Assembly: GCF_019429525.1 (NCBI RefSeq)
Contig: NZ_JAHXZL010000003.1
Span: forward strand, 372,001 to 436,000
Source of the DNA: Sphingomonas folli
GTDB taxonomy: Bacteria; Pseudomonadota; Alphaproteobacteria; Sphingomonadales; Sphingomonadaceae
DNA length: 64,000 nt
Reading direction: 5' to 3'
This document shows positions 8,252 to 17,270 of this stretch, one piece after another. Position 1 is the stretch's first letter, and each line of letters starts with the position of its first letter. The translations under genes were made by a program, and so were the position numbers. The notes beneath the pieces are model-generated. The model saw only the letters and a list, made by a program, of their open reading frames with translations, did no database searches and was not told where the DNA came from.

Positions 8252-10476
8252 CGCAGTGCGAAGCGCAGGTTGGCGCCGATCGTACGCGGCCGCGTCACGC
8301 TGCCGGCGAAGGAGAAGGGCGCGTTGAGGATGCCGTAGGTGTCGAACAGGTTCTTGGCGAATACCCCGGCCTCGATGCCGTCGCCGAGCCGGATCGCGGC
8401 GTTGAGGTCGACCAGGCTGTAGTCGCCCTTCTGCAGCGTCGCGCCGAAGGCGACCGGGGCCGCCGACAGATAGCGATACGCGACGCCGATGCGCGGCCGC
8501 AGCGGCGAGCTCCGCAGCTCCCAGTCGAGCTGGTTGGCGATGATCCAGTCCGACGCGCCGGGCAGCTGCGTGCCCGCGGCGTAACCGCCCCCCGGCGCGT
8601 TGCTGTCGGGCAGCAGCCCGGACAGCCGCGCGTCATTGTAGGTGACGTTGGCGCTGTAGGTCAGGTTGGCGGTCGGGCGGAAGACCAGCGACAGCTCGAC
8701 GCCGTCGATCTTGGCCCCACCGCCGTTGACGGTATAGGCGTCGAAAGTGACGGGCGTGAACAGCCGCGACTGGATGTCGTTCCACTTGATGTGGAAGGCG
8801 GCGATGTCGAACGACATCGCGCCCGGCACCAGCTCGAACTTGGCACCGACCTCATAATTCTGCGTGCTGTCGCTGCCGAACGTCAGCGGCGTGCCCGAGG
8901 CCGCGCTGTAGACGTTGACGCCGCCGATGCGGAATCCCTCGGAATAGAGGCCGTAGAGCGTGAAGCGGTCGCTCGGCTTGTAGGCGAGCGACACCTTGGG
9001 GACGAAGCCCGACTGTTTCTGCGAGCCGGGCTGATAGTCGAACGGCGCGATCAGCGCGGCGTTGGGCAGGAACTGCAACCGCGGCCGCGACTCATATTGG
9101 AAGACGCGACCGCCGAGCGTCAGCGTCACCTGGTCGAGGAAGGTATATGCGAGCTCGCCGAAGGCGGCGATCTCGCGCACCCGGTTGGTACTGACGGTGC
9201 GCCGCAGCAGGTCGCCCGGCGCGATCACGCTGCTTGGCTGATCGGCGAAATCGCCGGGGTTGGCGTCGATGTAATCGGCGATGCCGTCGAGCCGCGCGCC
9301 GTCGGTCGAGTCGGACCGCAGCTTGGTGTAATTGGCGCCGATCAGCCAGGTGAACGGCCCGGTGCCGCTCGAGGCCAGCCGCATCTCGCCGTAATAAGTG
9401 GTGGACTTACCGGTCGAGCTGGAGAGCTGCGGCGTGCCAGTGCGCGCGTCGATGCCGAGGAAGATCGAGTCGTCGAAGGCGAGATCCGCCTTCTTCTGCG
9501 TGTAGCTGCCGATCGCGGTGAAGTTGGCGAAGCCGAGCTCCTGGTCGAGCCGCAGGCTGTACAGCCGGATCTCGGTGTCCTGATATTCGTCGACGTTGGT
9601 GTTCCGCTCGAACGTCTTGGGATCGTCGCCGAACAGCACGTAGGTCTGGTCGTCGAGGTCATATTCCTGGTACATCGCGAGTGCCGCGAGCTTGGTCGTG
9701 GCGCCAGGCTGCCACACCACCGAGCCGCGCAGGCCGCGCACGCGCAGGTCGTTGCTGCCCTTCTCGCCGGTGCCGACATTGTCGAGATAGCCTGCATCGT
9801 AGCGCTGCAACGCCACCAACCGCACCGCCAGCTTGTCGTCGACCAGCGGCACGTTGACCATCGCCTTGGCGGCGTAGCTCGCCTCGCCCGCGCGCCGCGT
9901 GCTCGAGACGATTCCCTCGGCGCCGGCGTCGAGCCGGGTGGGATCGGCCTCGTTGACGACGTAATTGACCGCGCCGCCCAGCGAGGAGGAGCCGAACAGC
10001 GTGCCCTGCGGCCCGCGCAGCACCTCCACCTGCTTGACGTCGAACGCGTCGATATCGGGGATGACGAGCGGGAAGCCCGGCTCCACCAGCGGGATCTGGT
10101 TGATGTAATAGCCCGTCGTCGCCTGATTGGCCTCGTGATAGGTGGTCGAGGCGACGCCGCGGATCACCACCTCCGAGACGCCGGGCTGATAGTCGTTGAA
10201 GACAACGCCTGGCACGCGCGTGATATAGTCCGACAGGCTCTGCGCGTTGAGCCGCTGCAGATTCTCCTGGGTCACCGCCGAGACCGATCCGGCGACGTCG
10301 CTCGCGGCCTCGTCGCGCTTGGTCGCGGTGACCACGATCTCGCGCTCGCTGCCCGCGTCGGCGTCCGCGCTCGCCGCGGCGGGCACCGTCTGCGCCGCCG
10401 CGGTGGTGCTCGCGAGCGTCATCGCCGCCGCCGCCAGGATGCTCGCCCCCGCGAGTTGTGAAACGATCGTGCGCAT
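8248..10476 (-). CDS. TonB-dependent outer-membrane receptor
   Basis: 742 residues from ATG 10476; an in-frame ATG at 10488 is an alternative. A signal peptide ends near TAAAQ, the plug contains EIVVTATKR, IRGVAS and the VEVLRGPQGTLFG block, and a 22-strand-type barrel follows. The protein ends in FALR rather than a terminal aromatic residue, which is mildly unusual. It is the first gene of the receptor-AraC-esterase-PaiB unit. An oligopeptidase operon diverges from its promoter region, so a peptide or ester substrate is plausible. Confidence 0.92.
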   Translation of the reverse strand: MRTIVSQLAGASILAAAAMTLASTTAAAQTVPAAASADADAGSEREIVVTATKRDEAASDVAGSVSAVTQENLQRLNAQSLSDYITRVPGVVFNDYQPGVSEVVIRGVASTTYHEANQATTGYYINQIPLVEPGFPLVIPDIDAFDVKQVEVLRGPQGTLFGSSSLGGAVNYVVNEADPTRLDAGAEGIVSSTRRAGEASYAAKAMVNVPLVDDKLAVRLVALQRYDAGYLDNVGTGEKGSNDLRVRGLRGSVVWQPGATTKLAALAMYQEYDLDDQTYVLFGDDPKTFERNTNVDEYQDTEIRLYSLRLDQELGFANFTAIGSYTQKKADLAFDDSIFLGIDARTGTPQLSSSTGKSTTYYGEMRLASSGTGPFTWLIGANYTKLRSDSTDGARLDGIADYIDANPGDFADQPSSVIAPGDLLRRTVSTNRVREIAAFGELAYTFLDQVTLTLGGRVFQYESRPRLQFLPNAALIAPFDYQPGSQKQSGFVPKVSLAYKPSDRFTLYGLYSEGFRIGGVNVYSAASGTPLTFGSDSTQNYEVGAKFELVPGAMSFDIAAFHIKWNDIQSRLFTPVTFDAYTVNGGGAKIDGVELSLVFRPTANLTYSANVTYNDARLSGLLPDSNAPGGGYAAGTQLPGASDWIIANQLDWELRSSPLRPRIGVAYRYLSAAPVAFGATLQKGDYSLVDLNAAIRLGDGIEAGVFAKNLFDTYGILNAPFSFAGSVTRPRTIGANLRFALR

Positions 10477-10661
10477 CGCCGCCCCCATTCTTCTCAACAA
10501 TGCTGTCGAAGATCATAGTTGACGCTGATTCTTGCGGCGTGGCCGCACGGACAGGGCCGATCGCCGTCGCGATCGGGCCATTCGCGCGCGCGCGATTGCG
10601 GCACGTGCGGGCCTGGCCCTAGCGTCGACGACGACGCAGCGCCCGAGGATCCTTGACCGTC

Positions 10662-12833
10662 ATGCCCTCCCCTCTGACTGATCGCGCGCGTCGGCGCTTC
10701 CTCGTCGGCGCTGGTGCGACGGCATTGCTCGTCGCGACCGAGAGGCCGGCGCGAGCAGCGGGCGTCGCTCTGCCGACGCCGCCCGTGACGCCGCGCGTGC
10801 CGATGCTGCGACACCAGCTCGGACGGACGCGCGACGATCCCTACGCCTGGCTGAAATACGTCCCGGCTCGCGGGCAACGCGACATCGCGACCATGCCCGC
10901 CGCGATCCGCGACCATCTGCTCGCCGAGAACGCTTATGCCGGCGCCGTGCTCGACCGCGTCGCCGCCGCGGAGCGCCGCTTCCTCGCCGCGCTCGACGCG
11001 CGCGCGCCGCTGGGCGGCGGCGCGCCCGACGTCGCGCGCGGCGGCTGGACCTACAGCGTCGACGAGAGCGCGGGCGCGCACCCGCGCTACACCCGCCGCC
11101 GCGCCGGCACCGGAACCGTCGAGCTACTGCTCGACGAGAATGAGCGCGCGCGCGGCCAGGCTTATTACCGCACCACGGGGCAGCAGGTCAGCCCGGACGG
11201 ACGCCTCTACGCCTGGGCCGAGGACGTCGGCGGCAACGACCGGCACCGGCTGTGCGTGCGCGATCTCGCCAGCGGCGCGGTGCGCATCGTCGTCGACACC
11301 GACGCCTATGGCTATGGCGGGCTGGTGTTCTCGCCCTCCTCGCGCTGGCTGTTCTGGATCTGGCGCGACGCGCGGAACCGGCCGACCCGGGTGTATCGCA
11401 CGCCGGTGACCGGCGGCGAGCGCGTGCTGGTCTACGAGGAACATGACCCCGCGATCTTCATGGCGATCGCGCGCACCGCGGCGGACGGCTTCGTCGCGAT
11501 CACGCTCTCGGGCCCGGACACGAGCGAGGTGCGGCTCATCGCCGCCGACGCTGAGGAGCGGGCCCCCGCGCTGGTCCGCCCGCGCGCGTCCGGGCGTCGC
11601 TACGCGATCGATGAGTGGGACGGCGCGCTGATCGCGCTGATCGAGGACGAGCAGGCGATCGACGGGCGTGTCGCCCGGCTCGACCGCCGCAGCTTCGTCG
11701 AGACGGACACGCTGGTGCCGCACCGTGTCGGCACGCAGATCCTACAGCTGGTCCCGTTCCGCCGCGCGCTGGCCTGGGTCGAGCGCCGCGACACGCTGCC
11801 GCGGCTGATGCTGCTCGCCCCCGGCGGCGCCGCGCGCGAGGTCGCCTTCCCCGGCGATGCCTATGCGCTCACCGTCCCGGGCGAGCAGGACTATGCCGCA
11901 CCGACCTGCCGCGCCACGATCGAGACCCCCGCCGCGCCGCCGCGCTGGGTCGCGGTCGACCTCGCGAGCGCGCGGACGACGACGATCGCGACGCAGCGGC
12001 TCGCCGGCTACGACCCGGCGCGCTTCACCGTGCGCCGTCTCTATGCCACCGCGCCCGATGGCGAGCGCGTGCCGATCACGCTGCTGACGCGCCGCGGCGC
12101 GCGCGCGGACGGGCGCGCCCCGCTGCTGCTCTACGGCTACGGCGCCTATGGCGTGTCGAGCGAGGCGCTGTTCGACGTCGCGCCGACCGTGCTGGTCGAG
12201 CAGGGCTGGAGCTATGCGATCGCGCACGTGCGCGGCGGCGCGGAGAAGGGCCGGCGCTGGTTCCTCGACGGGCGGCGCCACCATAAGCGCAACAGCTTCA
12301 CTGACTTCATCGCCTGCGCGCAGCATCTCGCCGCGACGGGCCATGCCGCGCGCGACCGGATCGTCTCCTACGGCCTGTCCGCGGGCGGGCTGCTGGTCGG
12401 CGGCGCCATGAACCTGGCGCCGGCGCTCTGGGCCGGGGTGATCGCGACGGTGCCCTTCGTCGACATGCTCAACACGATGAGCGACGCCGACCACCCTCTC
12501 GTACCATTGTTCCGCCCCGACTGGGGCGATCCGCTGTCGAGCGTGGCCGACTATGATTACATGCTGAGCATCTCGCCCTATGAGAACGTGCGGCCGGCGC
12601 CCTACCCGCCGCTGTTCACCACTGCCGGGCTCAAGGACGATCGCGTCGGCTATTGGGAGCCGGCCAAGCTGGTCGCGGCGGTCCGCGCCGCCTCGACCGC
12701 GCGCGCACCAGCGCTGCTGCTCACCGACGTCGCCGCTGGCCACCAGGGCAGCGCGGGGCGCGACTCGGTCAACCACAAGATGGCGCGGCTCTACGCCTTC
12801 GCCCAGGGCTGCGTCGACGGGAGCTTCGCGTGA
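10662..12833 (+). CDS. S9A prolyl oligopeptidase, oligopeptidase-B-like, Tat-exported
   Basis: About 723 residues. RARRRFLVGAGATALL at the N-terminus is a twin-arginine signal. A beta-propeller follows, then the catalytic domain with LYGYGAYGV, HVRGGAEKGRRW, the nucleophile in YGLSAGG, Asp in AGLKDDRV and His in AGHQGS. The pattern matches oligopeptidase B, which cuts peptides after basic residues. A TTG at 10653, better spaced from GAGGAT, is an alternative start. The stop overlaps the deacetylase start by 4 bp, so the two form an operon. Confidence 0.9.
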   Translation: MPSPLTDRARRRFLVGAGATALLVATERPARAAGVALPTPPVTPRVPMLRHQLGRTRDDPYAWLKYVPARGQRDIATMPAAIRDHLLAENAYAGAVLDRVAAAERRFLAALDARAPLGGGAPDVARGGWTYSVDESAGAHPRYTRRRAGTGTVELLLDENERARGQAYYRTTGQQVSPDGRLYAWAEDVGGNDRHRLCVRDLASGAVRIVVDTDAYGYGGLVFSPSSRWLFWIWRDARNRPTRVYRTPVTGGERVLVYEEHDPAIFMAIARTAADGFVAITLSGPDTSEVRLIAADAEERAPALVRPRASGRRYAIDEWDGALIALIEDEQAIDGRVARLDRRSFVETDTLVPHRVGTQILQLVPFRRALAWVERRDTLPRLMLLAPGGAAREVAFPGDAYALTVPGEQDYAAPTCRATIETPAAPPRWVAVDLASARTTTIATQRLAGYDPARFTVRRLYATAPDGERVPITLLTRRGARADGRAPLLLYGYGAYGVSSEALFDVAPTVLVEQGWSYAIAHVRGGAEKGRRWFLDGRRHHKRNSFTDFIACAQHLAATGHAARDRIVSYGLSAGGLLVGGAMNLAPALWAGVIATVPFVDMLNTMSDADHPLVPLFRPDWGDPLSSVADYDYMLSISPYENVRPAPYPPLFTTAGLKDDRVGYWEPAKLVAAVRAASTARAPALLLTDVAAGHQGSAGRDSVNHKMARLYAFAQGCVDGSFA

Positions 12834-13849
12834 CGATCGTGTTCGACCAGCGCCAGCTCGCGCATGCCCCGGCGCGCGAGCTGCACAACGGCGACTGGGT
12901 CGCCTACAACGAATGCCCCGCGCGCGCGGAGTCGATCGTGGCGGCGCTCGGCGCCACGACGGCGGCGCGCGACCTCGGCATGGCGCCGCTCGCTGCGGTG
13001 CACGGCGCCGATTACCTCGCCTTCCTCCGCGTCGCGCATGCCGACTGGGTCGCCGCGGGACGGCAGGGCGATGCGATCGGCTATACCTGGCCGGTGGTCG
13101 GGCGGCGCGCGCTCGACCTGACGCGGATCGACGCGCGGCTCGGGCGCTACAGCTACGACGCGGGCACGCCGATCGCCGCGGGCACGTGGGAGGCGGCCTA
13201 TTGGTCGGCGCAGACCGCGCTGACCGCACTCGACGAGGTCGCCGCGGGGGCGACACGACGCGCCTTCGCGCTGTGCCGCCCGCCCGGTCACCATGCCGGA
13301 CGCGATTATCTCGGCGGCTATTGCTACCTCAACAACGCCGCGATCGTCGCGGCCGAGGCGCGGCGCCGTGGGCTCGGTCCGATCGCGATCCTCGACGTCG
13401 ACTATCACCATGGCAACGGCACGCAGGACATCTTCTACGCCGACGGCGACATGCTGTTCGTCTCGATCCACGCCGATCCGGCGACCGATTACCCCTTCTA
13501 CTGGGGCCATGCCGACGAGATCGGCACGGGCGCCGGCCGCGGCGCGACGATCAACCTGCCGCTGCCGCGCGGCACCGGCTGGGCGACGTACGAACCCGTG
13601 CTGGACCGCGCCCTCGTCGCGATCGCCCGATACGGCGCGCGGCTGCTGGTGCTATCGCTCGGCGCGGACCTCTACGCGGGCGACCCTATCTCGCACTTCA
13701 CCTTCGCGCGCGGCGATTTCGCCGCGCTGGCCGCGCGGCTTGCGGCGAGCGGACTGCCGATCGTGACGGTGATGGAAGGCGGCTATGCCACCGCTGACCT
13801 GGGAAACAACGTCGCTGCGTTCGTCACCGGGCTGCACAGCGATGGGTAA
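12830..13849 (+). CDS. histone-deacetylase-family protein, acetylpolyamine-amidohydrolase-like
   Basis: 339 residues from a GTG that overlaps the S9 stop (GTGA). RPPGHHA gives the tandem catalytic histidines, LDVDYHHGNGTQ gives Asp and His zinc ligands, LGADLYAGDPIS gives the second Asp ligand, and MEGGY the transition-state Tyr. All zinc and charge-relay residues are therefore present. Bacterial members deacetylate acetylpolyamines or other N-acetylamines. Coupling to an exported peptidase is unusual; it may process an N-acetylated product released from peptides, which is inference. Confidence 0.88.
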   Translation: MTIVFDQRQLAHAPARELHNGDWVAYNECPARAESIVAALGATTAARDLGMAPLAAVHGADYLAFLRVAHADWVAAGRQGDAIGYTWPVVGRRALDLTRIDARLGRYSYDAGTPIAAGTWEAAYWSAQTALTALDEVAAGATRRAFALCRPPGHHAGRDYLGGYCYLNNAAIVAAEARRRGLGPIAILDVDYHHGNGTQDIFYADGDMLFVSIHADPATDYPFYWGHADEIGTGAGRGATINLPLPRGTGWATYEPVLDRALVAIARYGARLLVLSLGADLYAGDPISHFTFARGDFAALAARLAASGLPIVTVMEGGYATADLGNNVAAFVTGLHSDG

Positions 13850-14341
13850 GCACCACCTATCACCTTGTCTCAAAGCAGTCATTCGGGCGCCCTGACCGCC
13901 TCCCAGGAGGATTACCGCGCCGATCTGCCGCGCGTCGCTGTGCCGAAGACTCTTCGGGTGACAATTATCGTTGGGCTCACGTCCCTTCTACTGGTCAGCG
14001 CCGCTCCACAGGCGCCGATACCTGGGCTTGCCCTGCTCCATGGCGCTCCTGCCTGAGCGCTCCTGCTCGCCATGGCTGGCGGCGGATGAACCATCGCTTG
14101 GCGGCTCCATCGGCTGCTTGCTCCCTTTCTTGGCACCCTTACCGGCAGTGCCGCGACGCACACCGGAGGCACAGTAGCGGCCCATCATATCTGCCGTACA
14201 CTCCTGCCATTAAGCGCGACCCCTCTCTTCGTTCGGCGCTGGATAGCCCGGGCGGCCGCACCCACCGATCCCTTACCCTCACGTCATCCGGAGCGACCGG
14301 TCGAGATAGATGCAAGCCTTCGAGACTAAGCCATTAGCTAG

Positions 14342-14421
14342 GAACGACCCACTATCGGTCATTCAAAGGTCCCTGCCAGCCTCCCAATGCCGGCCCCTCG
14401 TCCATCTCGCTACCGAGTCCG
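14342..14421 (+). repeat. dispersed intergenic repeat, copy 2
   Basis: Blocks in order: CGGTCATTC, CCAGCCTCCCAATGCCGG, CCATCTCGCTACCGAG. Best matched by the copies at 33844 and 4451; the similarity with the 33844 copy continues to GGCGGCTTCG near 14480. Confidence 0.55.
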
Positions 14422-14623
14422 CTGGGCGCTTCGCGGAGCGGTTCCCTAGCCTGGTTCTGCGAGGGAAGCTGACCGGCGGCTTCGGGGAAGAAGAGCGGCT
14501 TAGCTGCCGTTCGGATGTGGCCGAGGATCGCACTCGCATTGGCCAACGAGGTGTAAGCGACTGCGCCGAAGCACCCAAGCAATAGTGAAACTCACGATGC
14601 GCACCGCGGCCGGGGCGCCGCCG

Positions 14624-14690
14624 TCCCAAGAACGGCCATTCCGAAAATTCCAGCCGCTTCCCGACTCCGGACGTCCGCTCATCTCTGCTT
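14624..14690 (+). repeat. dispersed intergenic repeat, copy 3
   Basis: Blocks in order: CCAAGAACGGCCATTCCG, CCGCTTCCCGACTCCGG, CGCTCATCTCTGC. It ends just downstream of the amidohydrolase stop codon and may contribute to 3' end structure. Confidence 0.55.
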
Positions 14691-14697
14691 CCGCACC

Positions 14698-16425
14698 TCA
14701 CCGCCAGTGCCAGTCCGTCGCCGCGACGCGACATCCGCCCGACTTCCCTTTCCTATAAGCCCGGCCGCGCACCACCCGCCCCGTCGCGGCGCCGGTCGGT
14801 CTGCCGTCGCGCAGCGCGAAGCGGCCATTGACGAGCACGTCCGCCACCCCAGTCGCGAGCTGCGCCGGCCGCTCATAGGTGGCGCGGTCCGCGATCGTGC
14901 CGGGGTCGAATACCACCACATCGGCGAAGAACCCGGCGCGCAGCCGCCCGCGATCGGCGATCGCGAGATGATCGGTCGGCAGACTGGTCAGCCGCCGCAC
15001 CGCCTCGGCGAGCGTCAGGTCGTGCGTGTCACGGACATAATGGCCGAGCAGCCGCGCGAAATTGCCGTAGGCGCGCGGATGATCCCTGGTCCGCAGGAAC
15101 ACGCCCTCGGGCGCGGGCGCGGCCTCGTCCGACCCGAAGCTCATCCATGGCAGGCGGATCGCCTTGCGGACGTTGTCCTCGCTCATGAGGAAATAGGCGA
15201 TACCGACGCGCGAGCCGTCCTCGACCACCAGGTCCATCGCGGTCTCCTCGGGCGAGGTGCCACGCTCACGCGCCACCGCGGCCAACGTCTTGCCGGCCAG
15301 CGGCTTGAGCCTCGGGTTCTTGAAGCCGAGCAGCAGCGTCCCCTCCGCCCCCGCGCCGGCGAGCAGGTTCTCCCAGTCCGCCGGGTGCGGCTCGCGCATC
15401 GCCGCGGCGACCTTGCCGCGCGTCGCCGGATCCTTCAGCCGCGCGATCCACGCGTCGAGCCCGCCCGCCTGTGCCCAGGGCGGCATCGCCGCGTCGAGCC
15501 CGGTCGCGCCCGCGGTGTAGGTGTACATGTTGGCGGAGACGCGCACGCCGCGCGCGCGCGCCGCGTCGATCGTCGCGACGACGCTGTCGATCTTTGGCCA
15601 ATTGTCGCGTCCGGCCTGTTTGAAGTGGTAGATCTCGGCGGGCGCGCCCGAGGCCTCGGCAATCGCGATCGTCTCCGCCACGCCCTCCTCCAGCCGGTCG
15701 CCCTCGCTGCGCATGTGGACGGTGTACATGCCGCCACATGCCGCCGACACCTTGGCCAGCGCGATCAGCTCGGGTGTCCTGGCGAAGGTGGCGGGCGTGT
15801 AGATCAGCATGTCCGTCAGCCCGAGCGCGCCCTGCTCCATCGCCGCGCGTACCAGCCCGCGCATCCGCTCCAGCTGCACCAAGGTCGGCTGAACGTCGTC
15901 GGCGCCCAGCACCGCCTCACGCACCGTACCCGCGCCGACGAACGAGGCGACATTGGGTGCGATCGCGCGGCGCGACAGCACGTCGAGATAGCCGCCGAGC
16001 GTCGTCCAGGTGACGGGGAAGTGGACGTCGCCCTGTTCCCTGACCATGTCGCGCCGCATCGTCGCGCTGAGCGGCCCCATCGAGAACTCGCCCATCACCT
16101 CGAGCGTGACGCCCTGTGCCAGGTCGGACAGGGCCCGACCGTCGACCAGCAGGCTCTCCTCCGGGTGCGCGAGCATGTTGACGAAGCCCGGCGACACCGC
16201 CTTGCCGCGCGCGTCCCGCTCGGTCGCGCCGCGCCCCGCGACGTGCGGCGCGACCGCCGCGATCCGGTCGCCGGCGATCGCGACGTCGCCGACGAAGGGC
16301 GCGCCGCCCGTGCCGTCGTAGATCGTGCCGCCGCGGATCACGACGTCGTAGCGCGGCGGCGATGCCGCGCCCGCGAGCGGCAGCGGCGCGAGCAACAGGG
16401 CGGCGAGCGATGACAGGCGCTTCAT
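14698..16425 (-). CDS. D-aminoacylase-like amidohydrolase lacking the HxH motif
   Basis: 575 residues with a cleavable signal peptide (MKRLSSLAALLL to AGA), GAGGAG 5 nt before the ATG. It has the amidohydrolase frame of N-acyl-D-amino-acid deacylases: VIRGGTIYDG, PGFVNMLAH, GVTLEVMGEFS, YTVHMRSEG, YHFKQAG and SFGSDE. The usual HxH of PGFxDxHxH is absent (NMLAH), while the later His, His and Asp ligands remain, suggesting a single-metal periplasmic enzyme. It lies 23 bp downstream of an Lrp-type regulator, fitting hydrolysis of N-acyl-D-amino acids or related peptides. Confidence 0.82.
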   Translation of the reverse strand: MKRLSSLAALLLAPLPLAGAASPPRYDVVIRGGTIYDGTGGAPFVGDVAIAGDRIAAVAPHVAGRGATERDARGKAVSPGFVNMLAHPEESLLVDGRALSDLAQGVTLEVMGEFSMGPLSATMRRDMVREQGDVHFPVTWTTLGGYLDVLSRRAIAPNVASFVGAGTVREAVLGADDVQPTLVQLERMRGLVRAAMEQGALGLTDMLIYTPATFARTPELIALAKVSAACGGMYTVHMRSEGDRLEEGVAETIAIAEASGAPAEIYHFKQAGRDNWPKIDSVVATIDAARARGVRVSANMYTYTAGATGLDAAMPPWAQAGGLDAWIARLKDPATRGKVAAAMREPHPADWENLLAGAGAEGTLLLGFKNPRLKPLAGKTLAAVARERGTSPEETAMDLVVEDGSRVGIAYFLMSEDNVRKAIRLPWMSFGSDEAAPAPEGVFLRTRDHPRAYGNFARLLGHYVRDTHDLTLAEAVRRLTSLPTDHLAIADRGRLRAGFFADVVVFDPGTIADRATYERPAQLATGVADVLVNGRFALRDGRPTGAATGRVVRGRAYRKGKSGGCRVAATDWHWR

Positions 16426-16448
16426 GGCGGCTCCTCGGGTCGGTCGGG

Positions 16449-16910
16449 TCAGATCGGCAGCTCGGACGTGGATTTGATCTCTGACAAGGCGACGGTGGAG
16501 GTGATCTCCTGCACGCCGGGCAGGCGGCTCAGCTTGTCGAAGAAGAATCGCTCATAGGCGTCGATGTCGCGCGCGACGATGCGCAGCATGAAGTCGGTCG
16601 TGCCCATCAGTACGTAGGCATCCAGCACCTCGGGGAAGCCGCGGATCGCCGCGGCGAACTCGTCGAGGTTGGCGCGGCCGTGCGCGTTGAGCCGCACCTG
16701 CGCGAAGATATGCGCGCTGAGACCGACCTTGCGCCGGTCCACCAGCGCGACGCGGCCGCGGATCACGCCCTCGCGCTCGAGCCGGTCGATGCGGCGCCAG
16801 CACGGCGAGGCGGACAGGCCGACCTTGGCGGCGAGCTCGGCGACGGTCTGCTGCCCGTCGCGCTGCAGTTCGCGCAGGATGCGCCGCTCATACTCGTCGA
16901 GTTGGGTCAT
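16449..16910 (-). CDS. Lrp/AsnC-family transcriptional regulator
   Basis: 153 residues. The N-terminal HTH (VAELAAKVGLSASPCWRRI) and C-terminal RAM/ACT-like effector domain (VLMGTTDFMLRIVA) are typical. Lrp-type regulators sense amino acids. It is upstream of and co-directional with the D-aminoacylase-like gene and divergent from the small gene at 17040, so both are probable targets. Confidence 0.92.
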   Translation of the reverse strand: MTQLDEYERRILRELQRDGQQTVAELAAKVGLSASPCWRRIDRLEREGVIRGRVALVDRRKVGLSAHIFAQVRLNAHGRANLDEFAAAIRGFPEVLDAYVLMGTTDFMLRIVARDIDAYERFFFDKLSRLPGVQEITSTVALSEIKSTSELPI

Positions 16911-17039
16911 TCGTGCCGCGATCCGGCGTATCTCGGGTGATCCATGCCTGAGCGTAGCGCTCGCACCGCGGATGAGGAGACCTTTTCCGCGGCGGCGCTG
17001 CCACCCTGCGGGTCAACGATCCGATCGAGGCCCTTCCGC

Positions 17040-17270
17040 ATGACCGTCCACTTCCTCGTCGCCGGCGATGCCTCGCCCGACCTGCCGCTGCGCGTCCTCG
17101 ACCTGCTCGCGCTGCGCTCGATCGCGTTCGACGCGGCAACGGTCGAGCGCGACGGCGACACGTACCGCATCGGCGTCGCGGTGAGCGGGCTGGAGGACGG
17201 CGTCGCCGAGCTGCTGCTCGCCAAGATGCGCGCGCTGGTGCTGGTGGAGAGTGCCACGCTCAGTAGTTGA
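17040..17270 (+). CDS. small 76-residue protein, ACT-like fold suspected
   Basis: The frame is open from 16944, but the conserved-looking part starts at MTVHFLVAG (ATG 17040). The beta-alpha-beta pattern with PLRVLDLLALRSIAFDAATV resembles the ACT/IlvM-like small proteins, without strong motifs. It diverges from the Lrp gene and its 3' end overlaps the convergent serine hydrolase by 11 bp. Function unknown; an amino-acid-binding accessory protein is possible. Confidence 0.5.
   Translation: MTVHFLVAGDASPDLPLRVLDLLALRSIAFDAATVERDGDTYRIGVAVSGLEDGVAELLLAKMRALVLVESATLSS

Larger units (their letters stand above)
13850..14697. other. 848-bp intergenic region without a credible gene
   Basis: No frame here has the codon pattern of the neighbours. 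It contains a partial dispersed-repeat copy (13868-13907) and two fuller copies (14342-14421, 14624-14690). A 66-residue minus-strand frame (13988-14188) with KGAKKGSK was considered but is unsupported. The region separates the oligopeptidase operon from the D-aminoacylase-like gene. Confidence 0.5.

Noticed and set aside
8791..10461. A 556-codon open frame on the plus strand opposite the receptor gene
   Set aside because: It mirrors the receptor in a GC-rich genome, has His/Arg/Gly/Asp-heavy composition, and shows no domain. The receptor on the other strand has a full set of motifs.
13988..14188. 66-residue minus-strand frame with a Lys-rich KGAKKGSK stretch
   Set aside because: No family recognised, no good ribosome binding site, and the codon pattern is not like neighbouring genes.
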